Notes: generated by a model from the letters alone, not told the origin. A stretch of DNA of 60,831 bases from Algibacter sp. (GCF_029245835.1 NZ_JAQWOO010000061.1:1-60831), one strand, 5' to 3'; shown: positions 33,595-43,076, counted from the stretch's first letter. Numbers and translations are program-made.

Positions 33595-34495
33595 TATCAT
33601 ATTGCTTTTATTAATCACTTCTGCATGTAAACACGATAACGCAAATAATTTATCAGAAGCTAAAACGACATATTTAATCGAGGCCAATGAATTGAAAATA
33701 ATTGCCCAACAACAAAACATTAAAATAATTGATTTCAGAAAAAAAGAAATCTATGAAAGTGAACATATACTTGGTGCTATAAATCTTTGGAGAACGGATA
33801 TTGAGGACTCCTCTTATGCTTACCCAGGAATTATGGCAAGTAAAACACAAATAGAAACTTTATTTGGAAAGTTAGGTATTAAAACTGATGATACCATTAT
33901 AATATATGACGATAATGGTTTATGTGAAGCTTCAAGATTATGGTGGATATTGCAAAATTATGATTTTAAAAATATAAAATTATTACATGGAGGAATTACT
34001 GAATGGAAGGCAAATAATGGGGAGGTGACCACTCAAATACCAGAAGTAAATACAGCTGTTTTTAAACTGACTAAAAAATCAAAGATGCCCTATTATGTAT
34101 CAAAAGAACAGGTGCTTAAAGCTTTAAGTAACAATACTGTGATTTTGGATACTAGAAGTGATGATGAGTTTTCGGGTAAACGACAAAAAAAAGGCGCTAC
34201 TAAAGGAGGAAGGATACCAGGTAGTGTTCATATTGATTGGGTTGGAGCTATAAACTATAATGGTGATATGCGCTTTAAATCAATAAAAGATTTAGAAATA
34301 ATATATAGTAAATTAAATATAAAAAAGAACGAGCCTATTATTTTGTATTGCCATAGTGGCGTGCGCTCAGCACATACTACTTTTGTGCTTACACAATTAT
34401 TAGGGTATAAAAATGTAAAAAATTATGATGGCTCATGGACTGAGTGGAGTTATTTTAATGATTTACCAATTGAAAAAGATAATATAACAATTTAA
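33578..34495 (+). CDS. Two-domain rhodanese (sulfurtransferase) lipoprotein
   Basis: 305 residues. Signal and lipobox ILLLLITSAC anchor it to the membrane on the periplasmic side. The first rhodanese domain lacks a catalytic cysteine in the usual loop, as in TST-type enzymes. The second has YCHSGVRSA with Cys258 as the persulfide-forming residue. It overlaps the cytochrome gene, so it belongs to the same operon. A role in thiosulfate or persulfide handling next to sulfite oxidation is plausible, though the substrate is not shown. Confidence 0.86.
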   Translation: MNWRINIILLLLITSACKHDNANNLSEAKTTYLIEANELKIIAQQQNIKIIDFRKKEIYESEHILGAINLWRTDIEDSSYAYPGIMASKTQIETLFGKLGIKTDDTIIIYDDNGLCEASRLWWILQNYDFKNIKLLHGGITEWKANNGEVTTQIPEVNTAVFKLTKKSKMPYYVSKEQVLKALSNNTVILDTRSDDEFSGKRQKKGATKGGRIPGSVHIDWVGAINYNGDMRFKSIKDLEIIYSKLNIKKNEPIILYCHSGVRSAHTTFVLTQLLGYKNVKNYDGSWTEWSYFNDLPIEKDNITI

Positions 34496-34505
34496 GTAAG
34501 TAATT

Positions 34506-35381
34506 ATGGAAAAGTATTTAGACGCATTTATCAATGCCTTTCAAGGCACATTAAATTGGACATGGAAATCTATATTATTTGAAGTGCCATGGTATACCAA
34601 TTATTTTTGGGGACTTATTGCCATCTCAATAGTTGTATGGCTTTTAGAAATCGCATTTCCGTGGCGAAAAGATCAATCTATTTTTAGAAAAGACTTTTGG
34701 TTAGACGCATTTTATATGTTCTTTAATTTTTTCATTTTCTCAATCGTCATCAGTGGTGTTTATGAGATTTTAGGGTTGCTTTTTGGTGAAATTAATATTA
34801 CGGCAAAAAGTTTAGCGCTTTTTGACATCTCAGAATGGGCACCTGCTCTACAATTGTTTGTATTCTTTATTATACTAGATTTTGTGCAATGGTTTACGCA
34901 TGTATTATTACATAGATATGGTTTTCTATGGAAGTTTCATAAAGTTCACCACAGTGTGAAAGAAATGGGGTTTGCCGCACATTTAAGGTACCATTGGATG
35001 GAAAACATATTTTATAAACCGCTTAAGACATTTGGTGTTATGATAATTGGTGGTTTTGAGCCCGAACAAGCCTTTATTATTCACTTTATAACCATTGCTA
35101 TTGGTCATTTGAACCATGCAAATATTAAAATTACTTGGGGACCATTAAAGTATATTTTCAATAACCCAGTAATGCATTTATATCATCATGCTTATGTATT
35201 ACCTGAGGGAAAACATGGCGTGAATTATGGTATTAGTTTAAGCCTCTGGGACTATATTTTTAAAACCAATTACATTCCTGAAGATAGTGGGACTATTGAG
35301 ATTGGATTTAAAGGCGATGATAAATTTCCACATGATTTTATAGGACAAAACACTTATGGCTTTAAAAAGGGTCAGCATTGA
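34506..35381 (+). CDS. Sterol-desaturase / fatty acid hydroxylase-family membrane protein
   Basis: 291 residues with several membrane helices. The di-iron histidine clusters are visible: HVLLHR and FHKVHHS (HxxxH and HxxHH), then HLNHAN and HLYHHAYV. Such enzymes hydroxylate or desaturate lipid-like substrates. It starts 10 nt after the rhodanese gene, so it is probably the last gene of the sorAB-like operon. Its link to sulfur chemistry is unclear; sulfonolipid modification is only a speculation. A strong bidirectional terminator follows. Confidence 0.85.
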   Translation: MEKYLDAFINAFQGTLNWTWKSILFEVPWYTNYFWGLIAISIVVWLLEIAFPWRKDQSIFRKDFWLDAFYMFFNFFIFSIVISGVYEILGLLFGEINITAKSLALFDISEWAPALQLFVFFIILDFVQWFTHVLLHRYGFLWKFHKVHHSVKEMGFAAHLRYHWMENIFYKPLKTFGVMIIGGFEPEQAFIIHFITIAIGHLNHANIKITWGPLKYIFNNPVMHLYHHAYVLPEGKHGVNYGISLSLWDYIFKTNYIPEDSGTIEIGFKGDDKFPHDFIGQNTYGFKKGQH

Positions 35382-35425
35382 TTACTTCTGTTTTAAAAAA
35401 TAATTAATTTAAAGTTGCAAGCTTT

Positions 35426-35480
35426 ATCATTCTATTGCTAAAAATCAGATAACTGAATTTTAGCAATAGAATGATTTTTT
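35426..35480. terminator. 18-bp hairpin terminator between convergent genes
   Basis: Arms at 35426-35443 and 35458-35475 (ATCATTCTATTGCTAAAA and its complement) with a 14-nt loop; six T residues follow on the plus strand. It closes the sorAB-like operon and faces the M14-family gene on the minus strand. Confidence 0.85.
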
Positions 35481-35496
35481 ACTCATAACTTAAATA

Positions 35497-36687
35497 TTAA
35501 TACCAAGGTTCTTTTTTATAAATCTTAGTTTTTGCCACACGTTCTCTATTATTTAGTCTTAAATGTGTGCTTGTTATTTGCTTGTTTCTATAACCTAATA
35601 AATGAAATAGAGGTTTCGCTAAAAACTTAGCAGTAGTCAAGTTAACTTGTAATATCCCTTCAGTTTTATTTATCCAAGTTATTCCGGGTAACCACGCCAA
35701 TAACGTATCTGTTTTTATACGTCTTAAGGCTGCTGATAATTTTAAGAAAATAGGTTTAATAGGTTTTATTATAAAAAAGCCTTCTGCACCTCTTTTTTGA
35801 TATAAAGGCATAAATATATTACCGCTAATAGTCGCTAATACTTCCTTAGAATTACTTTCCGCTAATTTTGTCCCTTTTTTTATTTGTTCAAAACTTTCAA
35901 AACCATTGAGCATTTTAAAGCGCTCACCTTTGCTGATTTTGTGAAGGTATACAACTTCAAATATATCATTAGTGTGGTTTGCTTGTTGTTTTAATTGTTC
36001 GTGATATTTTGAAAAATTAATCACTGCTTCTTCTTTTAACACCCCCGAATAAACCAAAGTTAGGTATACAAAGGCAATACTATTGGTAATGGCAGAAAAC
36101 TCATCGTGCTGGCCAGACTCAAACCCTAAAGACACATAACCCAATTGATTTATATAACTTAATAATGGTCCATTTAAATATTCTTCTATCCCTAATACAA
36201 TAGGTACAGGAAATTGTTCTGAAAATTTTCGATTAATTATAGCATCATTAATAGTGATAAATGGTAATGTTTTGCTAGAAGTAGTGTGTAAATCTACAAA
36301 GTAAAAAGGAGGTTTATTAGTTTCTAAAATAGTATTTAAAAGATCTAACAACTCGAGTAATTCTTTTTCATCTTCATTTAGACTAGCTTTATTTTTAATA
36401 GCCTCAATATTTTGTTTTGTCCAAATTCTGTTTAAATCTTCCTCAATATAACGCTGGTGCTTTTTAAGTGCATTTAAATTTCCAGAAATGCCATAAATAG
36501 TGCCTTTTAAATAAGCCCCATTTACACCTGCCAATGCATCTTTAAGAGCAAATACACCTGAGGTTTCATTTCCATGTATACCACCAAAAAAAACCACAGT
36601 AGGTCCTGGTTTAGCGCCTTCAATTTTACCTAATATTCTGTTTATTTTTATACTGCTATCGAGTGCTTTATTATATACTTTAATCAT
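35497..36687 (-). CDS. M14-type succinylglutamate desuccinylase/aspartoacylase-family deacylase
   Basis: 396 residues. The zinc motif GGIHGNET is near residue 35 (HxxE), with DLHTTSSKTLPFIT giving the third zinc ligand and a glutamate in LGFESGQHDEF as the catalytic base. The AstE/AspA family removes an acyl group from an amino acid. No signal peptide. It overlaps the GCS2-CBS gene by 4 bp (ATGA), an arrangement suggesting one makes or modifies and the other deacylates or cleaves an amino-acid conjugate. The true substrate is unknown. Confidence 0.82.
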   Translation of the reverse strand: MIKVYNKALDSSIKINRILGKIEGAKPGPTVVFFGGIHGNETSGVFALKDALAGVNGAYLKGTIYGISGNLNALKKHQRYIEEDLNRIWTKQNIEAIKNKASLNEDEKELLELLDLLNTILETNKPPFYFVDLHTTSSKTLPFITINDAIINRKFSEQFPVPIVLGIEEYLNGPLLSYINQLGYVSLGFESGQHDEFSAITNSIAFVYLTLVYSGVLKEEAVINFSKYHEQLKQQANHTNDIFEVVYLHKISKGERFKMLNGFESFEQIKKGTKLAESNSKEVLATISGNIFMPLYQKRGAEGFFIIKPIKPIFLKLSAALRRIKTDTLLAWLPGITWINKTEGILQVNLTTAKFLAKPLFHLLGYRNKQITSTHLRLNNRERVAKTKIYKKEPWY

Positions 36688-38540
36688 ACATTAAAATCAC
36701 TTTTTGTAACTAAGCCCACTAACTTACCGTTTTTAACTACAGGTAAACTACCGATGGCATGAGTTTCCATTAGTTTTTTTGCTGTTTCAATTGGTGTATA
36801 TTGATCGACTGTAATAATATCCGTCTTCATCAATTTTCCAACGTTATTCTCTTTCCCTTCATAATCGTCTAAATAGTTTTCAAGATCGGACCAACAAATT
36901 AACCCTACTAATTCGCGTTCATGATTTACTACAGGCATGTGATGAATTTTTTTCCACATCATAATATGCAATACCAAATCGATACTATCTTCTTTATCAA
37001 CTGAAAAAATATCTCGATTCATAAGATGCTTTACCACATATTTTGCCTTAAAAGATATTTCACCTGCATGATGCAGCATCCCCCAAACCGAAACTGGATA
37101 GCCTTTTTCTTGTTTTTCATATATATTAGCAGTTAATATTTGCATAGCCTCATAACGTTTGTGGGATTTTAATAAGTTTCTGTAGCCTCTAACCATCCAC
37201 TCTGAGCCGTTATCTCCCTTAACCCTGTCCTTAATAATTTTTAAGTAATACTCGGCGTCTTTTGGACTTACTCCAACGTGGTATAAGCCTTTATAAGCCA
37301 TAGGAAGGAGTTCGTTTAAAATTAGTTTATGACTTGATACGTATTTTCCATTCCAATAGAACTGTGTTGCCATACCATAACGCGCTGCATTAAAGAAATT
37401 TGTTTTTACGTCTTTAAAATCCCATTGTTCATGAATATTTTTTAACGACTTAGGTTTGCCCATCATCACACCAACCCAAAACATCATATTCGCAATTTCA
37501 TCAGCAGTTGTTGGGCCGGAAGGAATATATCTGTTTTCAATTCTTAAGCTTGCTTTTCCGTCCATAACCCCATAACAGACTCTATTCCATGGATATACCG
37601 TACCATTGTGCAACTGTAATGCTTTAAGGTTTGGCATTTCGTTGTTTTTAATCATATCTACACTATTACGTGTAAAATGTGTAGTTAAAAAACTTCTAAA
37701 CCTTGATATGTTGTTTTTAAAAATATCAGTAATTGTACCTCGTTCCCAATCGTTACCAAAGCTAACTCTAGATTGTTTCTCATTAAGTAAATAAGAGTTT
37801 GCTCTAGTATCAATACTTTGAGTAAATAATGCAATTCGTGTTTCACTCCACAATTCTTTTCCAAATAGTATTGGCGAATTTGTACATACGCTCAAAATAG
37901 GTCCTGCAATAGCTTGTGCCCAGTTGTAATTATCTACAAAGTCTTTTGGACTCAGTTGTAAATGCATCTGAAAACTGGTATTACAACCTTCTAACATTAC
38001 AGAATCGTGTAATAAATTGAGTTCGTCTACACCCTTAATGTGAATATCAAAACTTTTTCTTCGTGATTGTTTAAAAGCATCATTTAAAACGGAATAACGC
38101 TCGACATTAGTCATATTTTCTTCACCTACATTATTTACAGATAATGAAGGTAAAATACCGGTCAAAATAATTTTTATTCCTTTTTTTGCAGCTACCTTTT
38201 TCGCTTTATTTAAATAGGCTTCCAATTGCTTGTGTAGTTCAGAAAAACAAGTGCCATCAAGCTTGAGAGGGTCTAAATTAAGTTCTAAATTATAATTACC
38301 TATTTCAGTTGTAAAATGGTCGTCATTAATAGCCTCTAATAATTCTAACGATCTACTTTCTGGTAAAAATTGATCGTTTACTAAACAAAATTCTTGTTCG
38401 GCGCCAATACGAAAGGGGCCCTCTTCAATCATGTTGTTTTCAATCATGATATCCAAAGCTTCTATATCATTTAATAAATGATGGATATAGTTAGCTCTGT
38501 CTTTTTTTGTATTGAGTATAGACACATTTAAATCTCCCAT
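36684..38540 (-). CDS. GCS2-family carboxylate-amine ligase fused to two CBS domains
   Basis: 618 residues. The N-terminal domain has the glutamate-cysteine-ligase 2 pattern (FRIGAEQEFCLVND near residue 43, LLHDSVMLEGCNTSFQMHLQLSP, LRIENRYIPSGPTT). From about residue 500 two CBS motifs follow: MPVVNHERELVGLICWSD and SLPVVKNGKLVGLVTKSD. CBS pairs bind adenosine nucleotides, so the ligase may be gated by energy charge. Members of this family join an amino acid to a carboxylate using ATP; classical glutathione-route activity is not assured. First gene of the pair with the M14-type deacylase. It starts at ATG 38540 with no clear promoter. Confidence 0.8.
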   Translation of the reverse strand: MGDLNVSILNTKKDRANYIHHLLNDIEALDIMIENNMIEEGPFRIGAEQEFCLVNDQFLPESRSLELLEAINDDHFTTEIGNYNLELNLDPLKLDGTCFSELHKQLEAYLNKAKKVAAKKGIKIILTGILPSLSVNNVGEENMTNVERYSVLNDAFKQSRRKSFDIHIKGVDELNLLHDSVMLEGCNTSFQMHLQLSPKDFVDNYNWAQAIAGPILSVCTNSPILFGKELWSETRIALFTQSIDTRANSYLLNEKQSRVSFGNDWERGTITDIFKNNISRFRSFLTTHFTRNSVDMIKNNEMPNLKALQLHNGTVYPWNRVCYGVMDGKASLRIENRYIPSGPTTADEIANMMFWVGVMMGKPKSLKNIHEQWDFKDVKTNFFNAARYGMATQFYWNGKYVSSHKLILNELLPMAYKGLYHVGVSPKDAEYYLKIIKDRVKGDNGSEWMVRGYRNLLKSHKRYEAMQILTANIYEKQEKGYPVSVWGMLHHAGEISFKAKYVVKHLMNRDIFSVDKEDSIDLVLHIMMWKKIHHMPVVNHERELVGLICWSDLENYLDDYEGKENNVGKLMKTDIITVDQYTPIETAKKLMETHAIGSLPVVKNGKLVGLVTKSDFNV

Positions 38541-38628
38541 AACAACATATTTTTTTATTATTAATGGATTAAATTACCCCAATATAAACATTTTAAATAT
38601 GATTTTTATCATATAGAATCTCAAGTGC

Positions 38629-38657
38629 TTTGGTGTTAATTGTTATTGTTATTTTTG
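38629..38657 (+). promoter_or_regulatory. Candidate Bacteroidetes promoter for rnpA-ctpA
   Basis: TTTG at 38629-38632 and TATTTTTG (TAnnTTTG) at 38650-38657 are separated by 17 bp. This is the only promoter in the window where I see both elements; the ATG follows 17 nt later. Confidence 0.6.
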
Positions 38658-38674
38658 TAGATGTAAATCTATAT

Positions 38675-39052
38675 ATGTCTACAACCTATTCAAAAAAAGA
38701 AAAGCTTAAAAGCAAAAAGCTGATTGACCAGTTATTTACTGAAGGGCAATCAGTTTCTGCATTTCCGTTACGACTCGTTTATTTATCCACAGCGTTTGAA
38801 GATGATGTTATTGCTAAAACAGGCGTTTCTGTAAGTAAACGAAACTTTAAAACTGCCGTAGATAGAAATCGAATAAAACGTTTATTAAGAGAGTCTTACA
38901 GACTAAATAAAGCTCACTTTTTTAACAATTTAAAAACACAACATGCGTTTATGATTTTGTACATTGGAAAAGATAAGCCCACGTTTGCACAAGTAGAAAC
39001 TAGAATGAAAGCCTTATTTGAAAAGTTTTCTAGCAAAACTTCTGATAAATAA
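38675..39052 (+). CDS. rnpA: Ribonuclease P protein component
   Basis: 125 residues from the ATG at 38675 (MSTTYSKKEKLKSKKLIDQ); an upstream in-frame start adds a hydrophobic 15-residue stretch lying inside the promoter and is rejected. The motif VSKRNFKTAVDRNRIKRLLRE is the RNR box that contacts the RNA subunit. It matures tRNA 5' ends with RNase P RNA. rpmH is not next to it, unlike in many bacteria. ctpA follows 6 nt after the stop, so they form a unit. Confidence 0.94.
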   Translation: MSTTYSKKEKLKSKKLIDQLFTEGQSVSAFPLRLVYLSTAFEDDVIAKTGVSVSKRNFKTAVDRNRIKRLLRESYRLNKAHFFNNLKTQHAFMILYIGKDKPTFAQVETRMKALFEKFSSKTSDK

Positions 39053-39058
39053 TTAACT

Positions 39059-40693
39059 ATGAAAAAATTACTAAAAAAGAAAATCATAATTCCTATACTG
39101 GCCAGTGTTATCTTCTTTTCAACAACAGCTTTTAAAAATGATTTTTTTGAAATTGCTAAACAAATAGAGATTTTCACCACATTGTTTAAAGAATTAAACA
39201 TGAATTATGTAGATGAAACCAACCCTGCAGATTTAATGGATACTGCTATTAAAAGTATGTTAGCAGATTTAGATCCATATACTAATTTTATGAACGAGCA
39301 AGATGTTGAAGCTGCTAGAATTAATAATACTGGTGATTATACAGGTATTGGCGCAAGAATAAAAACCTTAAAAACAAAGTTGGTTGTTATTGAACCTTAT
39401 AAAGATTATCCAGCAGATAAAGCAGGTTTGAAAGCAGGTGATGAGATTATAAAAGTAGGAACTATTTTAGTTAAAGATTATGATGATCATGCGGGTGATT
39501 TACTAAGGGGCGCCTCAGGCTCTTCTGTAGAAGTAACCTATAAACGCCAAGGGGAAACTAAAACCGCTACTATAAAACGTGCAGAGGTTGATATTAAAGC
39601 TGTACCGCATTTCTCATTAATAAACGATAAAACAGGTTATATTGTTTTAAGCAGGTTTAGTAGAAAAGCACATGCCGAAACCAACTATGCTTTACGCGAT
39701 TTAAAAGCGCAAGGTGCAGAACGCATTATTTTAGATTTGCGCGGAAATCCTGGTGGGTTGGTTAATGAAGCTATAAAAATCGTAAATCTTTTTGTGCCTA
39801 AAGGGCAGTTAGTTGTAACCACAAAATCTAAAGTAAAAAAATATAACCGGACGTACCTTACCAAAAATGAGCCTATTGATACTAAAATCCCTTTAGTTAT
39901 TCTCTTAGATGGCAGTAGCGCATCGGCAAGTGAAATTGTTTCTGGTGCGCTTCAAGATTTAGATCGTGCTGTTATTGTGGGCTCTAGAAGCTTTGGTAAA
40001 GGCTTGGTGCAACGACCAAAACTTTTGACTTACGGTACACAAGTTAAAATTACAATTTCAAGATATTATACCCCCTCAGGAAGATATATTCAATCTCAAG
40101 ATTATTGGAATAGAAATGAAAAAGGCGAAGCTGTAAAAATCAAACAAGAAAATTATAACGCATTTAAAACTAAAAATGGCAGGAAAGTATTTGATGGTGG
40201 CGGTGTTTTTCCAGATGTTCCGGTTGGGTCTTACAAAATATCACCGATTACAACTGCTATTGTAAATAATGATATGATTTTTGATTACGCTACCAAGTAT
40301 TATTACAATCATAAATTTGATGATATTAATACTTTAAAACTCTCAGATAAAGACTTCTCTAGTTTTAAAAATTACTTGCAAACTAATAATTTTTCATTTG
40401 AAACGGATACAGAAAAGGCGCTAAAAAAAGCATTTGAAACGTCTAAAAAAGAAGAATTAAATGATAATATAGAACGTGATTTTAATACATTAATTTCTAA
40501 TCTAAATACCTCTAAAACTAATATTATTGATGAAAATAAAGAGTATTTATTAGAGTTATTAACTAAAGATATCGTGAAACGCTATGTATATAGAGAAGGT
40601 TTATATGAATATTTAGAAATGCATGATCCAGAAATAAAAAAAGCAACTGATATACTTAGCAACCCATCAACTTATCAAGGTTATTTGAAATAA
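39059..40693 (+). CDS. C-terminal processing peptidase, S41 family
   Basis: 544 residues. An N-terminal membrane/signal segment (IIIPILASVIFFSTTAF) is followed by a helical region, a PDZ domain (ADKAGLKAGDEIIKVG) and the S41 protease core. The catalytic serine is in LDGSSASASEIVSG and the lysine in GSRSFGKGLVQ. It probably degrades or trims periplasmic proteins at their C-termini. It shares the rnpA transcript, a common flavobacterial order. Residues after about 420 form a helical tail of unknown role. Confidence 0.9.
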   Translation: MKKLLKKKIIIPILASVIFFSTTAFKNDFFEIAKQIEIFTTLFKELNMNYVDETNPADLMDTAIKSMLADLDPYTNFMNEQDVEAARINNTGDYTGIGARIKTLKTKLVVIEPYKDYPADKAGLKAGDEIIKVGTILVKDYDDHAGDLLRGASGSSVEVTYKRQGETKTATIKRAEVDIKAVPHFSLINDKTGYIVLSRFSRKAHAETNYALRDLKAQGAERIILDLRGNPGGLVNEAIKIVNLFVPKGQLVVTTKSKVKKYNRTYLTKNEPIDTKIPLVILLDGSSASASEIVSGALQDLDRAVIVGSRSFGKGLVQRPKLLTYGTQVKITISRYYTPSGRYIQSQDYWNRNEKGEAVKIKQENYNAFKTKNGRKVFDGGGVFPDVPVGSYKISPITTAIVNNDMIFDYATKYYYNHKFDDINTLKLSDKDFSSFKNYLQTNNFSFETDTEKALKKAFETSKKEELNDNIERDFNTLISNLNTSKTNIIDENKEYLLELLTKDIVKRYVYREGLYEYLEMHDPEIKKATDILSNPSTYQGYLK

Positions 40694-40802
40694 ATACGTA
40701 ACTTTAATACTATCAGCACATCATACAAAACCGCATACATATTGGCTTCTGGCATGATTTTAGATTAAAAATAGTATATTTATAACCTATTGAAATCCTT
40801 TT

Positions 40803-41663
40803 ATGAATAAATTATTGGTATTACTATTATTCGCTTTAAGTAGTGGTTTTGCTTTTTCTCAAAAAGAATTAACACATGAAGTTTATTTTAATACAGATAA
40901 ATACGAGGTTCCTAACACCGAAGAAAATCGATTATTACTCTTTATTTCTACTTTAAACGATATAGATATTGAATCCATTTCCATATTTGGTTTTTGTGAT
41001 GATAGAGGGGCAGACTCTTATAACTTGGTATTATCTCAACAACGTGCAGATGCTATAAAAGCCATTTTTGCTAATAATGAAATAAGTGAAACATTAATAA
41101 CAAATGTTGATGGTAAAGGCGAGATACTTCTTAAAATAGTGGAAGAAGAAAACCTTTTAAAAATAAGAGGTTTAAACCGAAAAGTGGAAATTATCGTAAA
41201 ACCTAAAACACCTAAACCTATCGTTGAAAAAGTAATAGAAAAACCAGCTAAACCGAAGGAAAAAAGTGTTTTAGAGCTTATAAAAGATGGGGATAAAGGA
41301 GATAAAATATTATTTAAAAATATTCTATTTAAAACGGGTTATGCATCTGTAACACCAAAATCTAAAAAAATACTCGAGTCTATAGCAAAAGCACTTTTAC
41401 AACGTGATGATATTTATTTTACCATCCAAGGCCATGTATGTTGCACACAAAACACAAGAGATGCTGTTAATAGAAAAACGAAAAAACGTAATCTATCAGA
41501 AGCGAGAGCGCAATATGTTTACAATTATTTTGCAAATAAAGGCATAGATAAAAAACGTATGCGTGCCATAGGTATGCGAAGAAAATTTCCGTTAGGTGGC
41601 GATCCAGAACTTGACAGACGCGTAGAAATACTCATTACCTATGTGAGTAATCAAGCTAAATAA
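40803..41663 (+). CDS. Outer-membrane protein with two OmpA-like domains
   Basis: 286 residues. Signal peptide LLVLLLFALSSGFAFSQ. The first OmpA-like domain (residues about 25-130) shows IFGFCDDRGADSYNLVLSQQRADAIK; a proline/lysine-rich linker (KPKTPKPIVEKVIEKPAKPKE) joins a second (residues about 170-285) with IQGHVCCTQNTRD and LSEARAQYVYNYFANKGID. OmpA domains bind peptidoglycan. Two in one protein is unusual. It is probably co-transcribed with the LRR protein gene 6 nt downstream. Confidence 0.82.
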   Translation: MNKLLVLLLFALSSGFAFSQKELTHEVYFNTDKYEVPNTEENRLLLFISTLNDIDIESISIFGFCDDRGADSYNLVLSQQRADAIKAIFANNEISETLITNVDGKGEILLKIVEEENLLKIRGLNRKVEIIVKPKTPKPIVEKVIEKPAKPKEKSVLELIKDGDKGDKILFKNILFKTGYASVTPKSKKILESIAKALLQRDDIYFTIQGHVCCTQNTRDAVNRKTKKRNLSEARAQYVYNYFANKGIDKKRMRAIGMRRKFPLGGDPELDRRVEILITYVSNQAK

Positions 41664-41669
41664 ACTTCC

Positions 41670-43076
41670 ATGTGCTCCAAAACTAAGTGTATCATAATTA
41701 GTTTCTGTTTAATTACTATAAACAGCCGCTCCCAAAATACATTTATTCCTGATGATAATTTTGAACAAGCTCTAATCGATTTTGGTTTAGATACACCGCC
41801 TTTAGATGATAACGTACTGACTTTAAATATTATCGGGATTACAGATTTAGATATCGCGAATAGAAATATTACAGATTTAACCGGTATTGAAGATTTTATA
41901 AGCTTAACTAATTTAGACTGTTCTAATAACCAATTAACGGTTTTAAATATCACTCAAAACACCAACCTTATAGAATTGTATTGTAGTGAAAATCAATTAA
42001 CCAATATAGATATTACAAGTCTTTCTAACCTAGTAAGGTTGTGGTGTTTTAGTAATCAATTATCAAGTCTAAATACAATTCAAAACCCAGGTTTAATTTC
42101 TTTACGTTGTGAAGATAACCGCTTAACGAATCTCGATACATCTAACAATTCAAATTTAAATGTGTTAATCTGCGAACAAAATCAAATAACCATGCTTGAT
42201 GTTTCAAATAGTGTGGGTTTAAGAAGGTTTCAATGCGGAAATAATCAATTAGCTAATTTAGATGTTAGTGCTAATACAAACTTATCCATCTTATTCTGTG
42301 AACAAAATCAAATAACAAATTTAGATCTTAAAAACAATAATGCGCTGACAATCTTATCCTGTTTTAACAATCAAATTAGTGAATTAGATCTTTCAAAAAA
42401 CCCGGACTTAACCGATTTAAATTGTAGTCATAATCAATTATGCTTATTAAATCTGAATAACGGAAATAACAATATAATTACAACTGTTAATTTTGATTCT
42501 AATCCAGATTTAAATTGTGTTGTAGTTAATAATGCTAATGGAGATTATTCCTCTTGGGTACCAGCCTCATTTTTAAACTATGTTGAATCTCAAAATGAAT
42601 GCAGTAATTTTATACCGATTGATACTTTAGAAAACGTATTTGGAACAAGTTACACATTACCAGTACTTAATAATGGTAATTATTTTACTGAATCTAATGG
42701 TATGGGATTATCATTAAATTCTGGAGATATTATTACAAGTTCACAAACCATTTATATTTTTAATAAAACCACTTGTAATAGTAATGAAAGTAGTTTTGTT
42801 ATTGTTATTAATAATGAAGATTTTTTTATTCCAAAATTTTTTACACCAAATAATGATGGTACTAATGATGTTTGGCAAGTTTATGATAAATTAAACCTGA
42901 TTAATAATATTTCTATTTATAATCGAAACGGAAAACTTTTAAAGTTTTTATCTAATAGCGCTACTAGTTGGGATGGAACTTATAATGGCGAATTATTAAG
43001 TAGTGACAGTTATTGGTATGAAATTGTTTTAAACACGCGCGACATTTTACGTGGCTATTTTGCTTTAAAACGATAA
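41670..43076 (+). CDS. Secreted Cys-ladder leucine-rich-repeat protein with type B T9SS domain
   Basis: 468 residues. After a signal peptide ending around NSRSQ come about nine repeats of about 21 residues, each with LxCxxNQL or close variants (LDCSNNQL, LYCSENQL, LWCFSNQL, LRCEDNRL, LICEQNQI, FQCGNNQL, LFCEQNQI, LSCFNNQI, LNCSHNQL), which place a cysteine at the same position in every coil. The C-terminus, from FIPKFFTPNNDGTNDVW, is a gliding-motility-type (type B, CHU_C) T9SS signal. It would be displayed on or released from the cell surface, probably binding a protein or glycan. No enzymatic motif. It shares an operon with the tandem OmpA protein. Confidence 0.85.
   Translation: MCSKTKCIIISFCLITINSRSQNTFIPDDNFEQALIDFGLDTPPLDDNVLTLNIIGITDLDIANRNITDLTGIEDFISLTNLDCSNNQLTVLNITQNTNLIELYCSENQLTNIDITSLSNLVRLWCFSNQLSSLNTIQNPGLISLRCEDNRLTNLDTSNNSNLNVLICEQNQITMLDVSNSVGLRRFQCGNNQLANLDVSANTNLSILFCEQNQITNLDLKNNNALTILSCFNNQISELDLSKNPDLTDLNCSHNQLCLLNLNNGNNNIITTVNFDSNPDLNCVVVNNANGDYSSWVPASFLNYVESQNECSNFIPIDTLENVFGTSYTLPVLNNGNYFTESNGMGLSLNSGDIITSSQTIYIFNKTTCNSNESSFVIVINNEDFFIPKFFTPNNDGTNDVWQVYDKLNLINNISIYNRNGKLLKFLSNSATSWDGTYNGELLSSDSYWYEIVLNTRDILRGYFALKR

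Noticed and set aside
36684-38540. Canonical glutathione-synthesis glutamate-cysteine ligase
   Set aside because: The GCS2 family includes many ligases with other products, and no glutathione synthetase gene is nearby; naming it gshA would be overcalling.
38629-39052. Origin region near rnpA
   Set aside because: rpmH and dnaA are absent here and the upstream sequence has no DnaA box; it is simply a normal rnpA-ctpA unit.
41940-42480. Nucleotide tandem repeat in the LRR gene
   Set aside because: Repeated GAACAAAATCAAATAAC stretches just reflect the protein repeat; they are not a separate DNA repeat element.
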